DNA from: Microcaldota archaeon
GTDB taxonomy: Archaea; Micrarchaeota; Micrarchaeia; Norongarragalinales; CAINOH01
DNA length: 6,626 bases
NCBI GenBank assembly: GCA_027371655.1
Contig: DAHXMR010000006.1
Location: forward strand, 1-6,626
Direction: 5' to 3'
Part shown: positions 1 through 6,423 of the stretch, piece by piece
How the letters are laid out: each line of letters starts with the position of its first letter
Position numbering within the stretch: the stretch's first letter is position 1
Program-made: the position numbers and the translations under genes
The notes under the pieces: model-generated
Told to the model about the DNA's origin: nothing
Databases searched by the model: none
Seen by the model: the letters and a program-made list of their open reading frames with translations, nothing else

Positions 1-2
1 TC

Positions 3-1673
3 CAGGTCTACGAGGACACCGCGGGCCTGCGCCCCGGCGAGGAAGTCGAACCCACGGGCCTGCCCCTTGTCGTGGAACTTGGGCCCGGGCTTTTGTCATC
101 CGTGTTCGACGGAATCCAACGCCCCCTGGACAAGATCCGCGAAAAGGCGGGGGACTTCATCACCCGCGGAATTTACGTGCCCTCCCTTGACCGCGAAAAG
201 AAATGGGAATTTGCCGCGGTTGCCAAAAAAGGCGAAACGCTGGGCCCCGGCGACGTGCTTGGCACCGTCAAGGAATTCGGAATCCAGCACAAAATCCTCG
301 TCCCCTCCGGCGCGGGCGGAAAACTCGAAAAAATCGAGTCCGGAAAATTCACGATCATGGACACCGTCGCAGTGGTCGGCGGAAAAAACGTGCAAATGCT
401 CCAGAAATGGCCCGTGCGCAAGCCCCGCCTCTTCAAGCAGAAGCTCGGAGTCAACATCCCCCTTGTTTCCGGAATGCGCATCATCGACACGTTCTTCCCC
501 GTTGCAAAAGGCGGCACCGCCTGCATCCCCGGCCCCTTCGGAAGCGGCAAGACCGTCACCCAGACCTCGCTTGCGAAATACGTTGACGCCGACATCATAG
601 TCTACATCGGATGCGGAGAGCGCGGCAACGAGATGACCGAAGTGCTCACCGAATTCCCCAAGCTGGTGGACCCCCGCACAAAAAAGCCGCTCATGGAGCG
701 CACCGTGCTGGTCGCGAACACCTCGAACATGCCCGTGGCGGCACGCGAAGCCAGTGTTTATACCGGAATCACAATCGCGGAATACTACCGCGACATGGGA
801 TACGACGTCGCACTGATGGCGGACTCCACAAGCAGGTGGGCCGAGGCAATGCGCGAAATCTCGGGGCGCATGGAAGAAATGCCAGGCGAAGAAGGATACC
901 CCGCATACCTGGGCCGCAAGCTCGCCGAGTTCTACGAGCGCGCGGGCCGCGTCGAGTGCATTGGCAAGGAAAAGAACAAGGGAAGCGTCACCGTCATAGG
1001 CGCAATCTCGCCGGCGGGAGGCGACGTGTCCGAACCCGTTTCACAGGGAACCTTCCGCGTGACAAAAGTATTCTGGGCGCTTGACGCGTCGCTCTCGCGC
1101 CGCCGCCACTACCCGGCAATCCACTGGCTGCGCAGCTACACGCTCTACGGCGACACGCTGCAAAGCTGGTACGCGGAAAACGTTGCCGCGGACTTCGAAG
1201 CCCAGCGCGCGCGCTCGATGCAGCTTTTGCAAAAGGAATCCGACTTGCAGAACATCGTGCAGCTCATCGGCCCCGACGCGCTTCCCGACAAGGAACGCCT
1301 GGTGCTTGAGGCGACCAGGATGGTCCGCGAGGACTTCCTGCAGCAAAACGCGTACGACGAGCTCGACGCGTACACCCCGCTGAAAAGGCAGCACGCGACC
1401 TTGATGCTGATCCTGCACTTCTACGACCGCGCAAGCGCCGCGCTCTCCGAAGACGTGCCCCTCGACCGCATCGTTTCCGCGCCGCCGAAAAAGGCCATTT
1501 CGCAGTTGAAGCGCGTGCCCGAGGCGGACTTCCAGAGGGCGGCGAAACAAATCTACGACGAAATCAACACCGTGTTCGCGCAATACGCGGGCGAGGCAAA
1601 GGACAAAACCGCGCCCAAGGCCGCAGGCGAAAAAGAGGCAAAGGCGCACGCGGCAAAAGCCGCGGCGCACTAG
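3..1673 (+). CDS. atpA: A/V-type ATP synthase catalytic subunit A (5' partial)
   Basis: This is the catalytic, ATP-hydrolysing or -synthesising subunit of the rotary A/V-type ATPase head (A3B3), on the cytoplasmic face of the membrane. The frame is open from the first bases of the window and reads [14 protein letters not shown], a segment that lies about 50 residues inside full-length homologues, so the gene begins upstream. The GTG at 72 is an internal valine. Visible residues are numbered from base 3. The segment after about residue 45 is the insertion typical of A subunits (LDREKKW, HKILVP). The Walker A loop GPFGSGKT is at residues 177-184 (bases 531-554), the catalytic-glutamate motif GERGNE is at 205-210, and the Walker B aspartate in [10 protein letters not shown] is at 274. 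The last ~30 residues form a Lys/Ala-rich tail beyond the usual end. The stop is TAG. Subunit B follows after an A-rich spacer. The assignment is secure; bacterial homologues are called NtpA/VatA. Confidence 0.97.
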   Translation, partial: QVYEDTAGLRPGEEVEPTGLPLVVELGPGLLSSVFDGIQRPLDKIREKAGDFITRGIYVPSLDREKKWEFAAVAKKGETLGPGDVLGTVKEFGIQHKILVPSGAGGKLEKIESGKFTIMDTVAVVGGKNVQMLQKWPVRKPRLFKQKLGVNIPLVSGMRIIDTFFPVAKGGTACIPGPFGSGKTVTQTSLAKYVDADIIVYIGCGERGNEMTEVLTEFPKLVDPRTKKPLMERTVLVANTSNMPVAAREASVYTGITIAEYYRDMGYDVALMADSTSRWAEAMREISGRMEEMPGEEGYPAYLGRKLAEFYERAGRVECIGKEKNKGSVTVIGAISPAGGDVSEPVSQGTFRVTKVFWALDASLSRRRHYPAIHWLRSYTLYGDTLQSWYAENVAADFEAQRARSMQLLQKESDLQNIVQLIGPDALPDKERLVLEATRMVREDFLQQNAYDELDAYTPLKRQHATLMLILHFYDRASAALSEDVPLDRIVSAPPKKAISQLKRVPEADFQRAAKQIYDEINTVFAQYAGEAKDKTAPKAAGEKEAKAHAAKAAAH

Positions 1674-1792
1674 AAACAAACGTTCCTAAAACAAAAGAAA
1701 ACCGATACAAAAAGATACAACAAAACAAAACAAAAACAAAAAAAAAACAAAACAGAAAAAATCTGAAAAAAAATGCTTGTCAAAAAAAGGGG
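1674..1792 (+). other. A-rich low-complexity intergenic leader between atpA and atpB
   Basis: The spacer is strikingly A-rich. By hand count about 70 of the 99 bases from 1674 to 1772 are A, mostly in CAAAA-type units, with an uninterrupted run of ten A at 1738-1747. G and T are rare. The surrounding genes are GC-rich. I see no stem-loop and no convincing TATA or -10/-35 element. The neighbouring subunit genes are normally separated by a few bases, so a spacer of this length and composition is unusual. On the + strand it would be an unstructured leader favouring ribosome access to atpB. On the - strand it is a series of T-runs that could stop antisense transcription. Both roles are inference. 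Confidence 0.75.
1788..1792 (+). promoter_or_regulatory. Ribosome binding site for atpB
   Basis: AGGGG followed by ATGA resembles the AGGAGGTGA core. It ends six bases before the ATG at 1799 but directly abuts the ATG at 1793, so its spacing favours 1799 as the start. Confidence 0.6.
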
Positions 1793-1798
1793 ATGAAA

Positions 1799-3205
1799 AT
1801 GCAGGTTGAATTCCAAAGCGTGAGGGAAATATTCGGGCCAATCGTCTTCGTGGAGCGCGTGCAAAACGCGGCTTACAACGAGGTCGTGGACGTCATTCTC
1901 CCGAACGGCGAAAAGCGCAAGGGCCAGGTCCTTGAAACATCAAAAGGGCTGGCGGCGGTGCAGATATTCGGAAGCACCACGGGATTGGACGTGAAAACCA
2001 CGCGCGTGCGCTTCAGCGGCGAAACCCTGCACATCCCCGTGGGGGACCACCTGCTCGGACGCACGCTCAACGGCCTCGGCGAGCCCATCGACGGGCTGGG
2101 AAGCATTTCGGGCGGCGAAAAACGCGACATAAACGGAAGCGCGATCAACCCCTACTCGCGCGCCGAACTGCACAACTTCATCCAAACCGGAATAAGCACC
2201 ATAGACTGCACCAACACCCTTGTCCGCGGCCAAAAACTCCCAATCTTCTCGGGAAGCGGGCTTCCCCACAACGAAATCGCGGCGCAAATCGCGCGCCAGG
2301 CGACCGTGAGGGGAGAAAAGGAGGACTTCGCAATCGTGTTCGGCGCAATGGGCGTCACGCACGCCGAGGCATCGTACTTCATGCGCGACTTCGAACGCAC
2401 CGGCGCCCTCAAGCGCGCCGTGCTTTTCTTGAACCTCGCCAACGACCCTTCAATCGAGCGCATCATCACCCCCCGCTTGGCACTTACCACCGCGGAATAC
2501 CTCGCGTTCGAACGCGACATGCAGGTGCTGGTCATACTCACCGACCTGACAAACTACTGCGACTCGCTGCGCGAAATCGCCGCGGCACGCCAGGAAGTGC
2601 CCGGAAGGCGCGGATACCCCGGCTACATGTACACCGACCTCGCAAGCATATACGAGCGCGCGGGCTCCATCAAAGGAAAGAAAGGCTCGGTCACCCAAAT
2701 CCCCATCCTCTCGATGCCCGACGACGACATCACGCACCCCATCCCCGACCTCACCGGCTACATCACGGAGGGCCAAATCGTCTTGTCGCGCGAACTTTAC
2801 CGCAAGAACGTCAACCCGTGCATCAACATCCTTCCCTCGCTCTCGCGCTTGATGAACCTGGGAATAGGAAGCGGGAAAACGCGCGAAGACCACTCCGGAG
2901 TGTCGTCGCAATTGTATGCGGCGTACGCGGAGGGCCAGGACCTGCGCAACCTCGTGGTCGTCGTGGGCGAAGAAGCGCTCACCCCGCGCGACCGCAAATA
3001 CCTCGCGTTCGCAAACGAGTTCGAAAAACGCTTCGTGGCACAAGGCAGGGAGGAAAACCGCTCGATCGAGGACTCCCTCGACCTGGGATGGGAACTTCTG
3101 GCTGCGTTGCCCGAGGAAGAGCTCAAGCGCGTCAAGCCCGAACACGCCGAAAAATACGGCAAAAAATACCGCACGCAGGCGGCGGGCGAACACGCCAAAA
3201 AATAA
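1799..3205 (+). CDS. atpB: A/V-type ATP synthase regulatory subunit B
   Basis: This is the non-catalytic nucleotide-binding subunit that alternates with subunit A in the hexameric head. The protein is 468 residues from this start, the normal family length. The place of the Walker A loop is taken by the B-type sequence GSGLPHN at residues 152-158, which cannot act as a catalytic P-loop. Other family blocks are INPYSR (116-121), FIQTGIS (127-133), [13 protein letters not shown] (247-259), the PGRRGYPGY segment (268-276) and [20 protein letters not shown] (346-365). An ATG six bases upstream (1793) is in frame. I prefer 1799 because the Shine-Dalgarno spacing is right and it puts the conserved GP at the usual distance (residues 13-14) from the start. 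The C-terminal end is Lys-rich. A GGGAGG directly after the stop serves the next gene, which indicates one operon. Bacterial homologues are called NtpB/VatB. Confidence 0.96.
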   Translation: MQVEFQSVREIFGPIVFVERVQNAAYNEVVDVILPNGEKRKGQVLETSKGLAAVQIFGSTTGLDVKTTRVRFSGETLHIPVGDHLLGRTLNGLGEPIDGLGSISGGEKRDINGSAINPYSRAELHNFIQTGISTIDCTNTLVRGQKLPIFSGSGLPHNEIAAQIARQATVRGEKEDFAIVFGAMGVTHAEASYFMRDFERTGALKRAVLFLNLANDPSIERIITPRLALTTAEYLAFERDMQVLVILTDLTNYCDSLREIAAARQEVPGRRGYPGYMYTDLASIYERAGSIKGKKGSVTQIPILSMPDDDITHPIPDLTGYITEGQIVLSRELYRKNVNPCINILPSLSRLMNLGIGSGKTREDHSGVSSQLYAAYAEGQDLRNLVVVVGEEALTPRDRKYLAFANEFEKRFVAQGREENRSIEDSLDLGWELLAALPEEELKRVKPEHAEKYGKKYRTQAAGEHAKK

Positions 3206-3211
3206 GGGAGG
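3206..3211 (+). promoter_or_regulatory. Ribosome binding site for the small membrane protein
   Basis: GGGAGG lies directly after the atpB stop. It is 12 bases ahead of the TTG at 3224, which opens the conserved-looking frame. It is only two bases ahead of an ATG at 3214 that opens a different frame. The spacing is therefore long for the first and too short for the second. Confidence 0.6.
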
Positions 3212-3223
3212 AAATGAAAACGC

Positions 3224-3487
3224 TTGAAAACAAAACCAAAAGCGATTCCACACGAAGTACTGTACAAAAAACTCACGCGCTGGGAAGGCCTGTTGTTCAT
3301 AGGCATCTGCGCCGCGATGTTCACGGTCTCCCTGTGGAAACTCTGGGAAATCAACCCCCTTTTGGTCGCGGGCCTCCTCATACCCTTCCTCTACTTGGGG
3401 CTTACGTACATGGAAAAAGTGTGCGAAACCTGCCCGCAGGAAAACTGCCCGATAAAATGGCTCAAGCCCAACGAGAAATCGAAATGA
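3224..3487 (+). CDS. Small two-helix membrane protein with CxxCxxxxC tail, unrecognised
   Basis: I do not recognise this 87-residue protein. A Lys-rich N-terminus (residues 2-19) precedes a first membrane helix at about 22-41 (LLFIGICAAMFTVSLW), a tight turn ENP, and a second helix at about 46-63. The tail has Cys67, Cys70 and Cys75 in CETCPQENCP. Positive charges on both ends suggest a hairpin with both termini in the cytoplasm. Three closely spaced cysteines could bind a metal or form redox pairs, but no catalytic motif is visible. The gene lies between atpB and atpD, 18 bases after atpB and 31 before atpD, so it is surely cotranscribed with the ATPase. It is not the c-ring proteolipid, because neither helix carries the ion-binding glutamate. 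The frame has a stop at 3215-3217, so TTG 3224 is the only early start unless a base is wrong near 3217-3230. That the frame is coding is likely; the exact N-terminus is uncertain. Confidence 0.72.
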   Translation: MKTKPKAIPHEVLYKKLTRWEGLLFIGICAAMFTVSLWKLWEINPLLVAGLLIPFLYLGLTYMEKVCETCPQENCPIKWLKPNEKSK

Positions 3488-3505
3488 AGATAAATTGAAA
3501 AGAAC

Positions 3506-3510
3506 GTGAT
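3506..3510 (+). promoter_or_regulatory. Probable ribosome binding site for atpD (GTGAT)
   Basis: GTGAT is complementary to the ATCAC of the conserved 16S rRNA 3' end, i.e. the distal part of the full GGAGGTGAT match. It sits eight bases before the ATG at 3519. No GGAGG core is present, so initiation here is probably weaker than at the neighbouring genes. Confidence 0.45.
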
Positions 3511-3518
3511 TTTGAAAA

Positions 3519-4187
3519 ATGGCACTCGAAACAGTACGCCCAACGCGCATGGAATTGATAAACACCCGGCAAAAACTGGTGTTGGCGGAAAAGGGCCACA
3601 AGATTCTGCAGCAAAAGCGCGACGCGCTCATCCTCGAATTCTTCCGCATCGTCAAGCAGGCCAAGGATTTGAGGACCGAATTGAACAAAGAGATGGCGAA
3701 ATCGTTCGAGTCGCTGGCAATCGCCCGCGCGTTCCACCACGAAACCATGCTGAAAACAAGCGCGGCGACCACCAACAAGGCGCCCGAAATCGAGGTCTAC
3801 GGCAAGAACGTGATGGGCGTGCGCATCCCCGGCATCCGCGGAACCAGCATCGACCGCACCCTCGTCGAGCGCGGCTACAGCATCGCGGGAAGCTCGGCGA
3901 AAATAGACTGGGCCGCGGAAAAATTCGAGTCCTGCCTCAACAAGATAATCGCGCTTGCGGAAACCGAAACCGCCCTCAAGCGCCTGCTGAAAGAGATTGA
4001 GAAGACGAACCGCCGCGTGAACGCGCTTGAATACAACATCGAGCCCGCAATGAGGCAGACCGCCCGCGACATCAAGCTCCACCTCAACCGGCTTGAAAGC
4101 GAGCAGTTCTTCGCCCTCAAGGTCACAAAGCAGCGCCTCAACAAGAAAGCCGAAGCCGAGGAACAGGCACACGCGGCAGCGGCATAA
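3519..4187 (+). CDS. atpD: A/V-type ATP synthase central-stalk subunit D
   Basis: Subunit D forms the long antiparallel coiled coil of the rotor shaft, running through the A3B3 head and linking it to the membrane ring. The protein is 222 residues, typical for the family. It starts with the signature RPTRMELINTRQKLVLAEKG (residues 7-26), followed by KRDALILEF, a long first helix to about residue 75, and a less helical middle at about 85-125 containing IPGIRG. The second helix includes the conserved C-terminal block RRVNALEYNIEP (165-176), then the RLESEQFFALKVTKQR stretch (191-206). The tail is Ala/Glu-rich. The start ATG is fixed by the usual distance to RPTR. Its position directly downstream of A and B matches the common A-B-D order of archaeal-type operons, apart from the inserted membrane protein. 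No later ATPase genes follow in the window. Bacterial homologues are called NtpD/VatD. Confidence 0.96.
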   Translation: MALETVRPTRMELINTRQKLVLAEKGHKILQQKRDALILEFFRIVKQAKDLRTELNKEMAKSFESLAIARAFHHETMLKTSAATTNKAPEIEVYGKNVMGVRIPGIRGTSIDRTLVERGYSIAGSSAKIDWAAEKFESCLNKIIALAETETALKRLLKEIEKTNRRVNALEYNIEPAMRQTARDIKLHLNRLESEQFFALKVTKQRLNKKAEAEEQAHAAAA

Positions 4188-4306
4188 GCCTCCCGCAACA
4201 GCCAAAAGCTCACGCTAATATTCCCGTTTGCCGGACAAATACTTGAACGAACGAGCTTCGGCACTTTTGAATTTTGGAAAAGCATCGCTTGCAGGTAATA
4301 CGGCTT
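4188..4306 (+). other. Intergenic spacer after the ATPase operon
   Basis: This 119-base spacer separates atpD from the methyltransferase gene. It is clearly less GC-rich than the genes before it. An imperfect six-pair stem with one G-U pair could form between GCCGGA (about 4230-4235) and TTCGGC (about 4256-4261). Short T-runs near 4265 and 4272 follow it, which could act as a weak terminator for the ATPase transcript. CTAATATT near 4215 and CAAATACTT near 4236 are TATA-like but not close to consensus. I cannot name a promoter with confidence. Just before the next gene, AGGT at about 4293-4296 is a weak Shine-Dalgarno match ten bases from the ATG. Confidence 0.4.
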
Positions 4307-6013
4307 ATGAAAAATCCCTATCAACACATCGCCGAACTGTCAAGCACCATCCGCAACCTCGAGAAAATAAAAAGGTCGAAAAATCTCAACGCAAAGCAAA
4401 AAGAAGAACTGCTGTTCAACGACCTCAACAACATCCTCCTCGACATGTACACCGCCTGGGCCGACAATTTCATAATCAGCCTCAGCGAAGAATACCCCGA
4501 CCTCACCATCCTCAAGGACCGACGAGTTTACCCCGACAAGCGCATCTTCTTCACATTCCCCCTGAACAAAATCAAAAACAAGCCGGGAAAAACCCTCAAG
4601 AAAAAAGACATCCCCGCAGTCTGCGTGGGCCTGAACGCCTCCGACATCATTGACGGCAAAGCGAACATACTCGTAATAATAGAAAACGACAAGGAAACGC
4701 TCACGCTGCCCCTCCAAGGCTTGGACGAACTGCAAACCAAGGCAATAATAGAGTGCCTTGCCAAGTTCATGAGCGACCCCGGCCACCACGTTTACGCGGA
4801 TTTGCCCCGGATTTTGTCAAACCTGCTGAAAACCATAGTCGAAGTCAAAGGCGCCTTCAAAAGAACGCCCCTGCCAAAATTCAGTCCCTACGATGAAAAA
4901 AGCCCGCTGAACAAAACCAACCCCCAAAGCCTGGCGCAACTGGCCGAAACCTTGCACGGGATACAAAACAAAGCGGTAACCCATCGGGAGGAGCACCTGA
5001 AAATCCCATTGGGCGGGGAATACGTGGAATTCCTCAGAAGCGGGGACATGTATTTCGTCACGAACAACACGCCCACCATAAGGATAATCGACCTTGCAGT
5101 CAGGGAAGGCGTACTCTTGGAAAAGGACAAGAAAAATTTCATCTCCATAGAAAAAGAACTGGAAGCCATCGAGGAAACCAAGAGCCGGTACAAAAAGTTC
5201 GGAGCCAAAAAAGGGGAAGGGAAGGACTACCGCAAAAACAATTTCTGGAGAAACGCAAAAGCGCACTACGAATACGACCCCGAACGAGGGCTTTATTACC
5301 TTGAAATCGGGGACGAGCCGGTGATGGACGAATTCGAAAAGGAGTTCATCACCCTGCTTGGGAGGAACTCGGCGCGCTACGGGGGAATCGTCCTCGAAAT
5401 CGGCTTCGGAATGGGAATCTCCGCGAATGCAATACAACAAGAGCTGGCAAGGCACGCGAAAAGCTCAAGCTGCGCCCATATCATCATCGAATACAATAAA
5501 GACGTGATAAGGCTGGCAAGGAAATGGGCAAAACGCCAAAAAATCCCGGTGGCAATACTGGAAGGGGACTGGAAAGAGAAAATAAAAGAGTTGCCCGACG
5601 GAATCCTGACCGGAGCGCTGGCGGACCCCTACCCGCTGGACGTGAATGAAAAGCACGAGGACGCAGCCAGGACACTGAAGGAAATATACCGATGCCTGCG
5701 GCCCGGAGGCATTACCACATATTACTCCGACAGCCAGTACGCCCTTTCAAAAAGGCACGCCCAGCTGGCGAAAGACGCGGGCTTCCAATACATAGGAAAC
5801 CTCACCTCAAGCTTCGGCAAGCAATTGAACACGGGGGAATACTACAAGCAAGGCCTTAGAATGAGCATCCCCCTGCTTTACAAGGCCGCATCCGACAAGG
5901 AAGTTTCAAAAAAATTCGCAGAAGTCACCGCCGAGGAAAAAAAGGAAATAATACAACGAATTTTTATCGAAAACCCCGCACGCTTCATGGACTACTACAG
6001 TTTGGACCTGTGA
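4307..6013 (+). CDS. GAMT/Rmt2-like SAM-dependent methyltransferase with long unknown N-terminal region
   Basis: The C-terminal part (about residues 320-525 of 568) is a class I SAM methyltransferase most like guanidinoacetate methyltransferase and fungal Rmt2. The SAM-binding glycine motif is LEIGFGMG at 363-370, the ribose-binding acid is Glu395 in IIIEYN, and EGDW is at 419-422. Compared from memory with human GAMT, Glu344 in PVMDEFE and Asp440 in ALADPYPL align with the two acids that grip the guanidino group. RPGGITTYY (465-473) and EYYKQGLRMSIPLL (511-524) match the end of the GAMT core. A guanidino or arginine side chain is thus the likely substrate class, but the product is unknown. 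Residues 1-320 are charged, mixed helix and strand, and match nothing I recognise. ATG 4307 is preferred over an in-frame TTG at 4274. GC content is lower than in the ATPase genes, with more AGG/AGA/CGG and ATA codons. It is probably coupled to the cupin gene. Confidence 0.85.
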   Translation: MKNPYQHIAELSSTIRNLEKIKRSKNLNAKQKEELLFNDLNNILLDMYTAWADNFIISLSEEYPDLTILKDRRVYPDKRIFFTFPLNKIKNKPGKTLKKKDIPAVCVGLNASDIIDGKANILVIIENDKETLTLPLQGLDELQTKAIIECLAKFMSDPGHHVYADLPRILSNLLKTIVEVKGAFKRTPLPKFSPYDEKSPLNKTNPQSLAQLAETLHGIQNKAVTHREEHLKIPLGGEYVEFLRSGDMYFVTNNTPTIRIIDLAVREGVLLEKDKKNFISIEKELEAIEETKSRYKKFGAKKGEGKDYRKNNFWRNAKAHYEYDPERGLYYLEIGDEPVMDEFEKEFITLLGRNSARYGGIVLEIGFGMGISANAIQQELARHAKSSSCAHIIIEYNKDVIRLARKWAKRQKIPVAILEGDWKEKIKELPDGILTGALADPYPLDVNEKHEDAARTLKEIYRCLRPGGITTYYSDSQYALSKRHAQLAKDAGFQYIGNLTSSFGKQLNTGEYYKQGLRMSIPLLYKAASDKEVSKKFAEVTAEEKKEIIQRIFIENPARFMDYYSLDL

Positions 6014-6018
6014 GGAGG
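6012..6018 (+). promoter_or_regulatory. Ribosome binding site for the cupin gene, overlapping the upstream stop
   Basis: GAGGAGG overlaps the TGA stop of the methyltransferase gene, and its GGAGG (6014-6018) is nine bases ahead of ATG 6028. This decides the start against an in-frame GTG at 6010, and it implies that translation of the two genes is coupled. Confidence 0.8.
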
Positions 6019-6027
6019 CAAAAACAA

Positions 6028-6378
6028 ATGGGCTTCGAACTCTGCAAAATCAGCCAAGGCAAAATCCTGATTGCTTTTTCCGACAAGAACCTGAGCGTCG
6101 GCGCCATGGAGATAAACCCAAAGCAGGAACTTTCAAAGCACAACCGGCCCTGCCTCGAATCCCTGTTCCAACTGCGGGGCAGCTGCGTGATGAAACTCTT
6201 CCACGCCGACGGCACCGCCAAGGAAGTGACCTTGCACGAGGGGGATTCGCTTGACATTCCTGCCGGCACGTTCCACGTGCACTCGAACCCCTTCGGCGAA
6301 ACCTCACTGACCATATGGAAGGCAAGCGGCGACATAACCGAAATTCTAGACCACATACGAAAAAACAGCAAGATGTAA
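6028..6378 (+). CDS. Small single-domain cupin protein
   Basis: This 116-residue protein is one compact cupin beta-barrel. The second cupin motif is an exact match to the consensus: GDSLDIPAGTFHVHSN at residues 72-87, with Gly72, Pro78, Gly80, His83 and Asn87. The first motif is recognisable as H38-N-R40-PCL-E44, six residues, then Gly51, but the second metal-binding histidine is replaced by Arg40. His38, Glu44 and His83 could still hold a metal ion, with His85 a possible substitute. Cupins this small may be enzymes, sugar or small-molecule binders, or sensors, and the sequence does not say which. There is no signal peptide. The gene starts 14 bases after the methyltransferase stop with a strong ribosome site, so the two products probably act in the same process. 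The fold call is firm and the function unknown. Confidence 0.85.
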   Translation: MGFELCKISQGKILIAFSDKNLSVGAMEINPKQELSKHNRPCLESLFQLRGSCVMKLFHADGTAKEVTLHEGDSLDIPAGTFHVHSNPFGETSLTIWKASGDITEILDHIRKNSKM

Positions 6379-6396
6379 TGCCGCGCCGCCCCCAAG

Positions 6397-6413
6397 TTTC
6401 CTCCCCCTCCCTC
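6397..6413 (+). other. Pyrimidine tract with two CCTCC units
   Basis: Seventeen consecutive pyrimidines follow a C-rich stretch just after the cupin stop. CCTCC occurs at 6400-6404 and 6406-6410, the same sequence as the anti-Shine-Dalgarno core of 16S rRNA. The - strand is correspondingly a G-rich purine tract. It may be part of a 3' untranslated region; no function can be assigned. Confidence 0.5.
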
Positions 6414-6423
6414 GTAAAATCGT

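Noticed and set aside
72..1673. GTG at 72 as the start of subunit A
   Set aside because: The frame continues upstream to the window edge with clear A-subunit sequence ([14 protein letters not shown]), so the GTG is an internal valine codon.
2861..2881. GIGSGKT in subunit B as a Walker A loop
   Set aside because: It lies in the conserved PSLSRLM...GKTREDH block near the C-terminal domain of all B subunits. The true P-loop position holds GSGLPHN instead.
3214..3498. ATG 3214 frame as the real small gene
   Set aside because: Its translation is Arg/His/Pro-rich without structure and is a shadow of the membrane-protein frame. Its ATG is only two bases from the ribosome site.
2450..3778. A 442-codon open frame on the - strand
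   Set aside because: It lies antisense to atpB, the small gene and the start of atpD. Its translation is Phe/Arg/Val-rich with no domain, as expected from the complement of GC-biased codons.
6187..6310. C/D box guide RNA: GTGATGA at 6187-6193 and CTGA at 6307-6310
   Set aside because: Both lie inside the cupin coding sequence, more than 100 bases apart with no terminal stem, unlike compact archaeal C/D RNAs.
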